Positions 1-10,619 of a stretch of 64,000 bases of DNA are shown one piece after another. The notes beneath the pieces were generated by a model, which ran no database searches, was not told the DNA's origin, and saw nothing but the letters and a program-made list of their open reading frames with translations. Position 1 is the stretch's first letter. The number at the start of each line of letters is the position of its first letter. The position numbers were made by a program, and so were the translations under genes. The stretch comes from Datisca glomerata (lineage: Eukaryota; Streptophyta; Magnoliopsida; Cucurbitales; Datiscaceae). The stretch is taken from assembly GCA_003255025.1 (NCBI GenBank), contig QANY01008839.1:310001-374000 (forward strand), in the 5' to 3' direction.

Positions 1-349
1 AGGAATTTTCTCTACTTTTCCATTCTCCCTCCCAATCGCCACTTTGTTTTATACTTGTCACTTAGCCATATTTTCATGCACTTAGAAATTTTCTCTACTT
101 TATCATTTTCATGTACATGTTTTGATGGAACTCAACTATTTTCATGTACTTCATTTTCACAAGGTAGCCCTTTTTGCCATTCTCCCTCCCAATCGCCACT
201 TTGTTTTACACTTGATCATTTTTCAACCTTTAATTTCATTGTAAATCTTTATGTAAATTTTTATATACTTGATCATTTTCAACTATTAATCTCATTGTAA
301 ATCTTTATGAAATAAAAACTCTTTACCAAAAAAAAAAAAATTTCATTCA
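1..349 (+). repeat. Retroposed 3' end with poly(A) tail
   Basis: T-rich non-coding sequence ending in AATAAA (about 311-316), then a run of 13 A about 20 bases later. That is the layout of a polyadenylated transcript end, so this looks like the 3' part of a LINE or processed transcript copied back into DNA. A 30-bp block is repeated exactly at 21-50 and 178-207, and similar 'acttgatcatttt' and 'attgtaaatctttatg' phrases recur. The 5' end lies outside the window. The short open frame inside it has no recognisable product. Confidence 0.4.
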
Positions 350-350
350 T

Positions 351-775
351 TGGTATCACTACATATGCATATTCTTTTTTCGTCACAAATCCTTTCTATG
401 CTAAACTCAATCGACTTCTTTAACTATTAAGTCACTAATGAATGGATCAAGAATTGCTTCATTTTCTAGACTTTATTTGTCTAGACGCTTCTTCAATGAT
501 CATTAATCCTGGTACTTTTTAATGTTTGGTTTAGCTGCATCGTTTATGCCCTCAGGATCGTGTTGCAATGCATTTTCTATCTCTGATTTGTAATCTTCTT
601 AAAGATAAATAACATGATAAATAATAAGATCCCTAATCAGAATCCAAGTAGACCATAACAGTGCAAATTTAAGCACGTCGACAGTGACAAATCAAGTGTA
701 CAACATATGGATAATAAGCATATCGGTAGTGACAAATCAAGCAAGGATTAGATAATGCAAACCCAATATACAAAC
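351..775. other. No clear gene; possible terminal exon scrap on minus strand
   Basis: Mostly A+T-rich sequence. On the minus strand, about 515-605, one frame stays open and would give an acidic stretch ending in KPNIKKYQD and a stop. It could be a last exon of the broken gene to its right, but I do not recognise it and nothing else supports it. Confidence 0.15.
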
Positions 776-859
776 CTTCAAAGCCTTTCTATGATCTCTC
801 TTTTCGTAATATGCTGATTAAGCAATTCGAGAACATCTCCTGGAGTTACATAGCTATAC
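776..859 (-). pseudogene. Exon remnant of a sucrase/ferredoxin-like protein
   Basis: An 84-base exon on the minus strand, bounded by a CAG acceptor (860-862) and a GT donor. It reads YSYVTPGDVLELLNQH followed by an ITKREIIERL-like end. This resembles the conserved C-terminal 'YxYVTPxDVPxLLxxHIxKGEI' block of the plant sucrase/ferredoxin-like (Apd1/AIM32, thioredoxin-fold ferredoxin) family. The codon after ERL is TGA (778-780) where the family normally has Trp (TGG), so the exon is broken by one base change. No other exon of the family was recognised next to it; copia RNase H sequence lies a few hundred bases upstream, suggesting the gene has been invaded. Family assignment rests on about 26 residues. 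Confidence 0.5.
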
Positions 860-1031
860 CTGCAATGAACAAAAATAATCTAATCGTAGTTTAGTTTATA
901 GCATAAATTTCCAAATTGTCGAATAACATCAGGTTAAAGGAAGACAACAAAGATACATATCTTACCAATAACCCATATAGAGAAAACATGAAAATGTATA
1001 AAAGTTTCATTAATCAACTAAATGAATACAA

Positions 1032-1142
1032 TTATAAACTAAAACCAAGTCCCATTTTCTCAACATGATCCTTGAATTTTAATTTTGGTATGCCCTTAGT
1101 CAAAGGATCAACAATAATCTAAGTGCTAATATGCTCAATCCG
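1032..1142 (-). pseudogene. Copia RNase H C-terminal fragment
   Basis: Read on the minus strand this gives RIEHIST, one stop, then IIVDPLTKGIPKLKF, KDHVEKMGLG and a terminal stop. It matches the end of Ty1/copia RNase H (IEHISTxxxIADPLTKGxPxxxFxxHVxxMGL). It is a 37-codon scrap with one internal stop; no polypurine tract or LTR was identified beside it. It is unrelated to the neighbouring exon remnants and presumably inserted among them. Confidence 0.65.
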
Positions 1143-1839
1143 TGAGACAGCAATAAGGAATATTATTAAATATATATATATATATATATNTATATAACCT
1201 CATTGCATCATGCTGTAAAAGATGCAGAGATAAGTTCAAGATTGACAGCAGGTTAAAGGAAGATAACTTGAAAATGCTCCCTTCTCAGTATTAATAATCT
1301 GAAAATCAATACAACTTTGTCCAAATAACAATAACAAAATAGAAAAATAACATGAGAAATTTGAAATTTGATACTATGAATTACTATTCATCCAGAAGAA
1401 GATATACTCGTTGTCAATAACCAGTTTTAATTACTCAAAAAAGTACTTCCAAATAAATTCAGAACAACATGTTATCCATATTTTCCTGCCGTCAAATTCC
1501 AAAAAAACTCTAGAGGTTCAATCAAATCGCATATGAATCAACAATAAAAGCAACCAACAGTAAAATAGGCCAGAGTAGAGAGAGTCTGAACCTCATTTGA
1601 CTTTATAATCAACATATTAAATGAACATTTAACAGACAATCTAATTAAGACTTATATATAATTAGGAACACTAAACTAAACAACTATTTCAAATTCTCTT
1701 GTTCAGAGGTTAAAACGGTTCAAGGAAAAAGGAAAATAATATGCATAGTTTCCAAATGGGAATATATGCAATTGTTATACGGATTACACACAGTGGTTAC
1801 TCTTGCTGGAAAATTATAAGCAGTCACAACTAATTTTAC
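1143..1839. other. A+T-rich non-coding stretch with TA microsatellite
   Basis: Contains a (TA)n tract at 1170-1196 with one undetermined base (n) at 1190, probably an assembly or polymerase-slippage ambiguity. The remainder resembles intron or decayed repeat; no domain, RNA gene or open frame of note. Confidence 0.5.
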
Positions 1840-1935
1840 CTATGATTCAGCAATTGAGGATACAAGTACATTAACAACATTTGAGAAAGCGAGGCGAGTT
1901 ATTCTTTCTAGACGACCTTTAAACTTGGTCTTAAC
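1840..1935 (-). other. Possible exon of a broken minus-strand gene
   Basis: On the minus strand this 96-base block sits between a good acceptor (TTGCAG) and a donor (GTAAAA). One frame reads VKTKFKGRLERITRLAF and on to IAES before a terminal TAG. The intron borders and open frame suggest an exon or spliced UTR of the same minus-strand unit as the 776-859 exon, but I do not recognise the peptide. Confidence 0.22.
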
Positions 1936-2387
1936 CTGCAAGGATGGAGTAGAGTCAAAAGCATAATCTGAAAAATCTTGCAAATATAGCATATTTAAAG
2001 TACTTGAGCAAACGAAGAAACCAATGAAACACCAGCTCCAACCCTTAATCGAGTTCTGATATCAGAATAGTGAAATCCCAGTTCCAAACTAATGAAACCC
2101 AAATCCAATGTCTGAACCCTAGAAACCCACCATCATCGACCGTACCTTTAGCCACAAAAACTAGAATCAATTCACCACAATCGATTCTCCAACAACATTG
2201 ATTTACATAAAACATATAAACTTCAGAGTTTGCATTTTGAATCAGAAATTTTTTGAAGACATAAGATCATACCAGGTTTTCTAATCAACTCCATGTGAAC
2301 AAAATCCAACTCATTTTGAAGATCGTGACCAAAATCTCGAGTGCCATCTAGATCGAGATGTTGAACTTGAAGGATTAGTAAACTTAC

Positions 2388-2465
2388 CGAATCAAAACTG
2401 TAAATCGCGAGAAAATCTTGGAGAAGAGAGCTCGATCGAAATCGCCGAGGGAAGCTTATGTTCAC
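2388..2465 (-). other. Possible first coding exon, minus strand
   Basis: Minus-strand sequence starts ATGAACATAAGC, encodes MNISFPRRFRSSSLLQDFLA, and reaches a strong donor (TTCG/GTAAGTTTAC) at 2387/2388. Upstream (2466-2640) is a C/T-rich stretch in transcript sense, like a plant 5' UTR. With the acceptor-flanked blocks at 1840-1935 and 776-859 it could be the start of one decayed gene. No homology recognised. Confidence 0.25.
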
Positions 2466-2710
2466 GTGCCCTAATTTTTGGTTATGAGAAGTTGAAGGAG
2501 AGACGAGGAAAGGAGAAGGGGTTGAGCGTGGCCAGAGTTTTATGAGATTTTTGGTTATAGGAAAGGGAAAATCGAAGGAGAGAGGAGGAAAGGAGAAAGA
2601 GAAAGTGAAAACGATAGGCTACCTGCTCCTCCAGTTGTAAAACAATTGTACCCATAAATCCATCTAACGGGTTGGATCATCCTGGCCAGATCTAACGGCC
2701 AAGATTAATT
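2466..2710. other. Purine-rich stretch, imperfectly duplicated
   Basis: A phrase like 'gaaggagagacgaggaaagg' at about 2495 recurs at about 2574. It lies just upstream of the possible first exon and just left of the foldback element. No gene seen. Confidence 0.3.
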
Positions 2711-2859
2711 CCAGCATCAATGCTGGGAAAAAATTTCCCGGCATTAGAGAGTAACCTTTATATATGAGGTTCCAAGAAATGCCACAACAGCTTTTAAAAA
2801 AGAATTTTAATTGGTAAAAAAGAAAAATTTTACAATGCCTGTAAATTTATTTCTCACTA

Positions 2860-3740
2860 AATACGTGCTAGGGTTCATCAAATATGTACTAAAACTTCAT
2901 CAAATATGTATTAAGACTTCATCAAATATGTATTGAGGTCACCAAGTACGTACAAATTAATAAATCTTTGATGAGCTCACCAAATACATACTGATGTTCA
3001 TCAAATATGTACAAATGTTCATCAAATACATAATGGTGTTCAAATAAGTATAAATTAATAAATCTTAGAGGAATTCATCAAATATGTAGTGGAGTTCACC
3101 AAATACGTAATAATGTTCAAATACGTATAAAGTAATAAATCTTGGAAGAGTTCACCAAATACGTATAAATTAATAAATCTTGGGGTTCACAAACTACGTA
3201 ATGTGGCTCATCAAATATGTATAAATTAATAAATCTTGGAGGGGTTCACCAAATACGTAGTGAGGTTCATCAAATTTATAGTTGGGTTCACCAAATACGT
3301 AATGTGATTCACCAAATACATATAAATTAATAATTCCTGGAGGGGCTCACTAAATATGTATTGAGGTTCACCAAATATATAGTGTGGTTCGTCAAATACG
3401 TAATGGAGTTAATCAAATACGTATAAATTAATAATTCTTGGAGGAGTTCACCAAATATGTATTGGGATTCACAAATTGCGTACTGTGGTTCTCCAAATAC
3501 ATACAAAGTCATTTTTGGTAAACCCCTCCAATAATTATTAATTTTATACGTATTTCATGAACCCCACTACGTATTTGGTGAACTCCAGTACATATTTGGT
3601 GAATCATTCTAAAAATTATTAATTTATACATGTTTGGTGAAACCATATTACGTATTTGGTAAACCCCACTACGTATTAGGCGAATCCCAGTACATATTTG
3701 ATGAACCTCTCCAAAAAAGAATTTTAATTTTTGGTGAACC
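2860..3740. repeat. Left-arm tandem repeat of the foldback element
   Basis: Some 25-30 degenerate copies of a 20-30 base unit (t-tcaccaaatacgta-t), interspersed with 'aaattaataaatcttggagg'. Near 3510 the unit flips to its reverse complement (tacgtatttggtgaac), so the arm is itself an inverted repeat. Confidence 0.75.
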
Positions 3741-4060
3741 TCTCAAGATTCCCTTTGTACTGGCGGTTTCTCTAACTAATACCAGCGGTCTTCTAACATA
3801 TAGCTGCGGGTTTTGCAACCAATACTGACCATTTATACCCTTACACTGGCGGCTTCTGGTGATTTTTCCAATTTGTGGCATTTTTATTGTTTTCGACGGT
3901 TTTGCATCAATACAATGATTTTCAGACCTTTTTACAGGGGCTTTTCAACAAATTCAATTTTCTAAAATTGATCAGGATATACTCGATGAATCACAAAAAA
4001 GTTATTAAGATTCTTGATTTTTCAATGCGAACATTAAGTACCTTCACTTATATTTTAAAT

Positions 4061-4260
4061 TAGATTTGAATTAAGTAATTAATTATTAAAATAATTGAAC
4101 ACTTATTCATAAATGCATAAGAACAAATTCTTGATTATGTTGTTGTGATTTTATTGGATTAAGTAAAGATTTTCGAAGTAATTGAACACTTATTCTTAAA
4201 CTCGTTAAAAGTTGTCGTTGATAATGTTGTTGTGATTTTGTGACAAGTATCAAGCGAGAC
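4061..4260. repeat. Roughly 100-bp imperfect tandem duplication
   Basis: 'ataattgaacacttattc...ttgttgtgatttta' at about 4090-4155 is repeated at about 4180-4245. It lies near the centre of the foldback element. Confidence 0.5.
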
Positions 4261-4559
4261 GTGTTTTCACCATATATAATTATAGGTCGTCATGTTATCG
4301 ATTTTATATACTTACTTGTTTTGTCACTTACCCATGTGGACTTAAACATTTTCACGTACTTAGCAATATTCATTCGCTTAGTAATTTTTTAACCCTTTGT
4401 CACTTTTATGTACTTTTTTTGTCACTTAGTCGTACACTTAATCATTTTTATATACCCATTACACACTTAACCAATTTAACCATTCTCATACACTTAATCG
4501 TTTTCACACATTTTCACACATTTTACATTTTAATTTATAAGCATATAAATATATTTTGT

Positions 4560-5130
4560 TAAAACTAAGCCAAACGCCATTTGTCAGTGGCGTTTGGGGT
4601 CCAAAATGGACCAGTTGGACCCCAGACGCAGTCATGAATGGTGACTCACCATTACAAAGACTAAATTCATCGTAATAGACACTAAAACCGCTAGTCTTGA
4701 CACTAAAACCACCCCTATTGACATAAAAACCGCTGTTATAGACACTAAAACCATCGCAATTGGCATTATAACCGCTGCATTTGACATTAAAATTGGAAAA
4801 ATCACCAGAATAGTCGGTATAAGGGCAAAAACTGCTGGTGTTAGTTGCAAAAATCGTCGGTATTGGTTGCAAAAACCGCCGTTATTGACATGAAAATTGT
4901 CGGTATAGATTTGGGAAACCGCCGGTATAGTGTATCACAGAAAAATGGCGTTTGGGAGAACAAACACCATGGGTAGGCTCTAAACGCTATTAACACATGG
5001 CGTTTCACCATGTGGTGTTGGCGTTTAACCATGTGGTGATGGCGTTCCGCCCTGTAATGGTGGTGTTTTCGTCATGTGGTGATGACGTTTCTCCATGTGG
5101 TTATGGCGTTTCACCTAGATGTAATATACC
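4560..5130. repeat. Central minisatellites of the foldback element
   Basis: Two interleaved arrays: 'gacactaaaaccgct' units (4670-4930) and 'tggcgtttcaccatgtggt' units (4940-5120). The first array keeps a frame open on the minus strand for 122 codons, but the peptide (repeats of SGFSVY/GGFSVK) only reflects the DNA repeat. Confidence 0.6.
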
Positions 5131-5339
5131 TTGGGGTTATACGTGGTCGTCAAACTGATAAATAAGATTTACCGATTAAATCACGACCTATAATTATACA
5201 TGGTGAAAATCCATATCTTTTAATATTTGTCACAAAGCACAACAACATATTTCATAAATTTGAATAATTCATATATGATCGTGTGACATACATAGTAATG
5301 TGTGACATATGAATCGATAAATGTAAGACATAATAGTGT

Positions 5340-5910
5340 GTAAAATGATAGATTTTGTGGGGTTCACCAAATATTACAAATACATATTAATGTAAAATGA
5401 CAAATTCTTATTTGGGAACAAATAGAATCTTTGAGGGGTTCACCAAAAATTAAAAATTCTTTTTTTAGGGGTTCACCAAAAATGATTTTGTACGTATTTG
5501 TAGAACTCTAGTACGTAATTGGTGAACCTTAGTACATTTTTGGTGAACCCCTCCAAGAATTATTAATTTATATATATTGGTGAACCCCATTACGTATTTG
5601 GTAAACCCAACTACGTATTTGGTGAAGTCGAGTACATATTCGGTGAACCCATTCAAAAATTATTAATTTATATATATTTGGTGAATCTCATTACGTATTT
5701 GGTGGACCTCACTACGTATTTGGTAAACCCCTTCAAAATTTATTAATTTATACATATTTACCGAACTCCATTACGTATTTGGTGAACCCCTGTACATATT
5801 TGGTGAACACCAGTATATATTTGGTGAACTCCTCCAAGATTTATTAATTTGTATGTATTTGATGAACCCCTAGTACATATTTGGTGAACTTTAGTACGTA
5901 TCTGGTGAAT
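5340..5910. repeat. Right-arm tandem repeat of the foldback element
   Basis: About 20 degenerate copies of 'tacgtatttggtgaacccc', with 'aagatttattaatttgtat' spacers. They are the reverse complement of the left-arm array, which defines the inverted-repeat architecture. Confidence 0.75.
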
Positions 5911-5956
5911 GATTTTTTTTTACCAGCATCAATGCTGAGGAAAACCCCAGCATTGG

Positions 5957-7149
5957 ATTGTGTCCCTGGTAAAAAGGTTATGAAGGGAACAACCACCTTT
6001 CTCTAAAATGCTTCCTTTAATCCAAGAGTCCTCGAGATTATGTTTTACATTTTATTTATAATGTATGGGTCGAGAAATCATGGATTCGAATCGAAACATC
6101 ATAATTATATAACATTTATAATTTATCAAAAAAATGTTATATTTTTATACATTGCATCTATGGGGTGATCATGGCTCAGTTTGGTTCAATTTTTATAAAA
6201 CCAAACTGAAATTTTAATTCGGTATTGTCGAACTGAAGCGTTCATGAAAAATGAACTAACCGAACCAAATTGAAAATTTCTGTAAGGTGCAATTTGATTC
6301 TCCAGTTCGACCTTGGAACCCACTTTTTATAAGTTCATGTGCACGGATGCATGTGTCATCACCCCATTGGTCGGAGGTCCAAGGGGTCCATAGAAGAAAA
6401 ATAGGATTATCTTTTTTTTTTCTTTCAATTTTTAGTTTTCTTTGAAGAGATAAAGAGTAGAAAAAAGGGTAGGGTCTCTAGAAGATTTGTAACGACAAAA
6501 AAATTGAAAAACATTTCAACAGAAAATTACTAGATAAAATTCCGTACGGTTGAATTTGGTTTGGGTGGATATGAAATTGCATAATAAAGAATAAAAAAAA
6601 ATAGAAAACTAAAGTTTCGATTTGATTCAAAAATTGATAAAATTATGAACCAAACTACATGGAAGACCCCTAAAAAATCAACAAAGGTTCGGTAATTTTT
6701 TTTATCCCTAAGCGTAACTCTCCCATTGACTACAACAAATCCATCTGAAAATGGGTTATCATCAACTTTCTTAGATTCATTATGTATATTTACATATTAA
6801 CCTCTCCCTTTGTGGAACAAAAGAAAGTATACATCTTAATCACATAAAAGAGAATGAGTATTTTTTGTTTCCTTCTAAAATTCTTATTTTTTATTAAATT
6901 CAACAATGTTGTACATGTACGTAGCGTAGAAGTAAGAACTTCCTTTCCTCTTAGTTACTTCTTACATAAATCCTAGAATCTATAGTTTTGAAAGTATTAT
7001 ATTCTTAAGCATATATGCCTCTATTTGAATATATTTGTGTACCCACGAGCATTGATGAGGAAATTTAGGCCATTCCTCTATTGGACTAAAAGAATTAGTT
7101 ATGTGTCTCTAACTCGTGGTTTTTGCAGAACTTTAATAGTTTGACACGC
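5957..7149. other. A+T-rich non-coding stretch with a short foldback
   Basis: At 6175-6300 'cagtttggttcaattttt' is followed by 'aaaaccaaactga', an imperfect hairpin, with further cgaacc/ggttcg echoes, typical of a decayed small repeat. No gene, RNA or LTR is visible in the rest. Confidence 0.4.
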
Positions 7150-7770
7150 TTCTAAAAAAATAAAATTCGGTGCACAAAAATAAAAACGGTGTTTAACTCG
7201 CTTGGTTCTCAAATATACATATAAGATATATAATATATATTAAATATACCAATCACTAAATAATATATATTAAATATAAACACGGCGTGGACATTATAGA
7301 CTCCTTCTGTAGATTGTGCGCCCCGTGTTTTTGCGCGAAATTTTTTTGAGAGGTTTTGGGTGAATATTTTTAAATTTTGTTTGATCTTTGCTAGTCTTTT
7401 TTTTAAAGTTGTCTATTCTTGATGATTCTTGATGATGGCTATTTTCTGTGTGATTTTAAATTGGATTGTAAGAACATTTGTATAAAAGGAATAAAATTAA
7501 AGCTAAGAGAGTGATTTTCTCATGGCCTGTAATTAGGTTTATACCTAACTTCGATTAAAAAAATGGAATAATGGAATTCTTCATTTATTCTTATAATAAA
7601 GATGTAAACATCTAGAATGAAGGATATGTTCTTTTCTAAACACGATTTTGCAGGGAATTTTCTTTGTCATTTTTATAGGTTTATGATAATGGCAACCTAA
7701 TTAACAACAAACATTTAACAAATTCAAAGAAAGATTCTCATTAATGATTTCACATATAAAATAATAAAAA
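7150..7770 (+). repeat. Interspersed repeat family, copy 1
   Basis: The block at 7480-7760 ('ggaataaaattaaagctaag', 'attttgcaggga', 'ttcaaagaaagattctcatt') matches 56750-57010 in reverse complement, and its start matches 11160-11210 in direct orientation. 7300-7440 ('cttgatgatggct', 'gcgccccgtgtttttg') resembles 56590-56740 in direct orientation. No protein is encoded. Family not recognised. Confidence 0.45.
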
Positions 7771-8166
7771 ACGAGTACAATGATTTAAGAATAATGTTTC
7801 AAAGAAAGATCTGAAAATGAAAGGGAAGGCCAATGGATCTGAGGCCCAAGCGACTGGCCCAAACATGGCCCATATGATATTAGCCATTAAGCTTTGGTAT
7901 ATATGTTGCCAATAGAAAGAGGATTACACGGAAGATCGAGCATTCAAATAGGATGATGAAAATGATCTATATGAGTAACTTTAGGCTAAGGCCATGGTCG
8001 TCAAGCTTCATATAAATGATTAAGGTTATATGATCAAGAATGGTGGTCAAGCTTATATAGATCATTCTTGCTTCATCTGTGTATCATCCTTTCTTTTTGA
8101 ATATAATAAAAAAATGTTACTTCATCGGATCAAACAAAACTCTAGTAAGGTTGTGAGTGGGATGTC
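7771..8166. other. Non-coding; short direct repeat
   Basis: 'atggtcgtcaagcttcatat' near 7993 is echoed as 'atggtggtcaagcttatata' near 8040, a tandem duplication of about 50 bases. No gene seen. Confidence 0.35.
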
Positions 8167-8175
8167 TATTTTATA

Positions 8176-8755
8176 GGGTTATTTGTAATTCTATACATTT
8201 TTCACGTTATCTAAGGATTTTTATACCCATTTATCAAAATTCTATACTTCTGACCCACCACAATCAACATCAAGTCAAATTAATTTTGTGTTTCCTCATC
8301 ATTTATCTTCTCTTCCCCGTGTAAAAATCACATCAATTTATTTTCACTCCCACACACTCTAAGCTCTCTTTATTCTATTCAACAAAATACCATTCTTCTT
8401 CTTCTTCTTCTTCTCTTTTTCTACTTCTCTTCGTTTCTGACCAGACTAAGCAATGGTAGCGATGGTCAAACCGTTGAATCCATCGCCACCGTCGCTTAGT
8501 CTAGTCGGAAATGAAAAAAATGTAGAAGAAGAATTACGTTTTGTTGAATAGAAGAAGGAGAGCTGAGAGTGTGGGAGAGTGAGTATATGTTGATATGATT
8601 TTTGTATGGGAAAGAGAAATAAACTATGAGGAAAGAGAAATTTAATTTGGTTTGATGTTGATTGTGTTAGGCAGAGGTATAGAATTTTATATTTTGAGAA
8701 AGTGATATAAAGACCTTTAGACAATGTGAAAAATGTATAGATTTACAAATAACCC
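8176..8755. mobile_element. MITE of Mutator (MULE) type, long TIRs, 580 bp
   Basis: The ends are inverted: GGGTTATTTGTAATTCTATA at the left and its near-complement ending TTTACAAATAACCC at the right. The element is flanked by a perfect 9-bp direct duplication, TATTTTATA (8167-8175 and 8756-8764), the length made by Mutator-like transposases. Pairing continues inward (catttttcac; 'caatcaacatcaa' against 'ttgatgttgattg') to a centre where 'gactaagcaatgg' faces 'ccgtcgcttagtc', so nearly the whole element folds back. It includes a CTT microsatellite (8394-8413). The 92-codon minus-strand frame in it is incidental; it has no transposase and must rely on one elsewhere. Confidence 0.85.
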
Positions 8756-8764
8756 TATTTTATA

Positions 8765-9292
8765 TATAACAATTACAAATGAATAAATTCGCATAAATCG
8801 TGTATCATTGCAAATTGTTATTTCAATTTTATATTATATATTATCAAGTATTGCTTTCAAAAGTTTCAAAAAAAGTACTGCTACCAAAGATTTTTCTGTT
8901 AAACGGTAAATATGTTGATGGAAATAAACACTAACCAAAGGACGGTGCAAACGACACGAAGCCAAGCCAAAAGAAAACAAAACCATCCCAAACCAAACCT
9001 ATATAAACCTAGTAAAAAATATTATCAGGCAAACCCCATTCTCTTGGATAATAATATTCACATCAGATCTAGCTATATTTCTAGTATACCAAAACTTCTC
9101 TCTGATCATTTTAACGGTTTCTTATATTGAATATGGGTCCTCTCTAATGTCGGAAATTTTGTTTCAGACGTTGATATTGAGATTAATCCTGACCGTAGGA
9201 TCTAGTTAAATTAATCTCAACCATTAGATCAATTTATATATTAAGAAAAAATAAATTTATTTATGGTAATAATATTTATAAAACTTATATTT
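8765..9292. other. Non-coding sequence left of the Helitron terminus
   Basis: A TATA-like 'cctatataaacc' lies at about 8998, and a 72-codon open frame begins at 8912, but its composition is low-complexity and unrecognised. The block 9160-9240 carries paired 'gagattaatcctgaccgtagg' and 'attaatctcaaccattagatc' phrases, probably part of the Helitron that ends at 9319. Confidence 0.3.
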
Positions 9293-9319
9293 ACGTGCAA
9301 CACACGTCTTAAAAACTAG
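9293..9319 (+). mobile_element. Helitron 3' terminus
   Basis: A short hairpin (ACGTG-caaca-CACGT, 9293-9307) is followed 8 bases later by CTAG (9316-9319), with T as the next base. A terminal hairpin, then CTRR, then insertion before T is the diagnostic Helitron 3' structure. The 5' TC end was not located, so the element's length is unknown; it is presumably a small non-autonomous copy. Confidence 0.6.
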
Positions 9320-9403
9320 TATTTATAAATAGTGTCACTAGAAATGACACTTGATCTAAATGAACTTGGTGCCTTGTTATTTATGTCGATGTCTTTGTGC
9401 GTT

Positions 9404-9870
9404 TACTTGTATATGGAATCATATGAAGTTTGGAATCGGTTTTCCTAAGAATTGGATGAATAGTGAAATTGTCAAGAATCGAAATCTGAAATCAGATTAA
9501 TGTGTTTATTAACTCATTAGGAATTAGAATCATAAATAAGATTATTGAGAATAATAATGATTGTTTGTGTTTACTAAACCAATGAATCAGAATAAAAAAT
9601 ATGCCATTATTAAAATATCATTCAAGAAAAATAAGTAGAAGAAGTGAGGGTTGGTTGGATAAATATTTTGAGGGCATAATAGACTTTTAACAATTTATTT
9701 CAAATGAATCAGAAATATGAAAATCACATTAACACCTTTTATTAGGAGTTCCATTCCATGCTGTCAAAATAATACATTCTGGTCGAAGCTGTGGGACCCA
9801 CTTCGAACCAGATTTCAAAGTTATAGTAAACAACTAGAATGATAATTTAGAATCACAATCTGCGAAATCT
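9404..9870. mobile_element. Possible decayed MITE
   Basis: 'gtgtttactaaaccaatgaatcagaat' near 9570 is echoed in reverse by 'tatagtaaacaactagaatgat' near 9822, and both ends carry gaatc/gattc repeats, as in some hAT-type MITEs. Borders and target duplication could not be fixed. Confidence 0.25.
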
Positions 9871-10619
9871 GTTCGACGAGAATTAAATAAACGCGCGATT
9901 AAGACTTTGTACCTTAGTATAAGAATGATGTCGTGAGCTGATATGACACTTCTAAACGAACTTAAGAGTCGTTTGTTCTATTCTCTTACGGGTGGTGTCC
10001 TAAACAAGTGCGTATCTAATAAACATAAATGAGTGTTGCGCTGTCAATGCAGGTAATTTATACTCAGAACTTGTACATTAATATACAAGAGCTAGTCTTA
10101 GACAAGTTTAGATCTAAATCGACTCAAAAGAAGTATCATGATTTAATATATACCATAAACCATCATTTAAAATTCTTGTAGAGGTATATTTGCCTAATTT
10201 TACGTTAAACAAAAAGAGTGATGATTATATTTTTAAATTTTTATTAGTTATTTAATTGACATTAAAATTATATCGATTTTTTTTTCAATTTGTTACTCTA
10301 TAGTTTTGATTAGTGGGCAGTCAAATTTAAAAATGTTCAAAGGAAACTGGTCACTTGTTAAACCGGATTCCCCTTCGCAGTAACACACGGGGAAGGGCTT
10401 ATTAATTAATTAAAAGTTTTTCTTATGGTTTTAAAGCGTTAGTCTATTCTCTGCGTATCATACATGGGTTATATTTTTGAACAAGTGTACTTAAAATTTG
10501 TATAAATGTACATGTTTATATACCAATAAAAAAGTATAGCGCATATATGGTACATGTGTTGTATCCTAGAGAATATTTTAAAATGGATTGTGATAATACC
10601 TATACTTTTTTACTGGTAC

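Larger units (their letters stand above)
2711..5956. mobile_element. Non-coding foldback (inverted-repeat) element, 3.2 kb
   Basis: The ends are related hairpin motifs: CCAGCATCAATGCTGG at 2711-2726 and its counterpart ending in CCCCAGCATTGG at 5956. Moving inward, each arm has the same modules in inverted orientation: 'ttcaccaaatacgta' tandem repeats (2860-3510; reversed at 5470-5910), the reverse-sense form (3511-3740; 5340-5460), a 'ggcggtttt' minisatellite (3757-3860; inverted at 4790-4930), and a block holding 'caccatatataattatagg' (4220-4300; inverted at 5140-5230). No transposase frame exists; a 122-codon minus-strand frame at 4504-4872 is translated minisatellite. It resembles a foldback or MULE-like non-autonomous element, but no target duplication could be fixed. 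Confidence 0.55.

Noticed and set aside
4504..4872. 122-codon minus-strand frame with a repeating SGFSVY peptide
   Set aside because: It follows the minisatellite of the foldback element; the parallel frame is equally open. No evidence of a gene.
2860..5910. CRISPR-like regular direct repeats
   Set aside because: Units are degenerate, spacers are repetitive and not unique, orientation flips, and the genome is a plant's.
9875..10160. Apparent duplication of the 9330-9420 sequence (gacactt...gaactt)
   Set aside because: Only short scattered matches; not convincing as a target duplication or LTR pair.
10370..10412. Short GC hairpin (cccttc...gaaggg)
   Set aside because: Isolated, with no adjacent gene or element border; likely chance.
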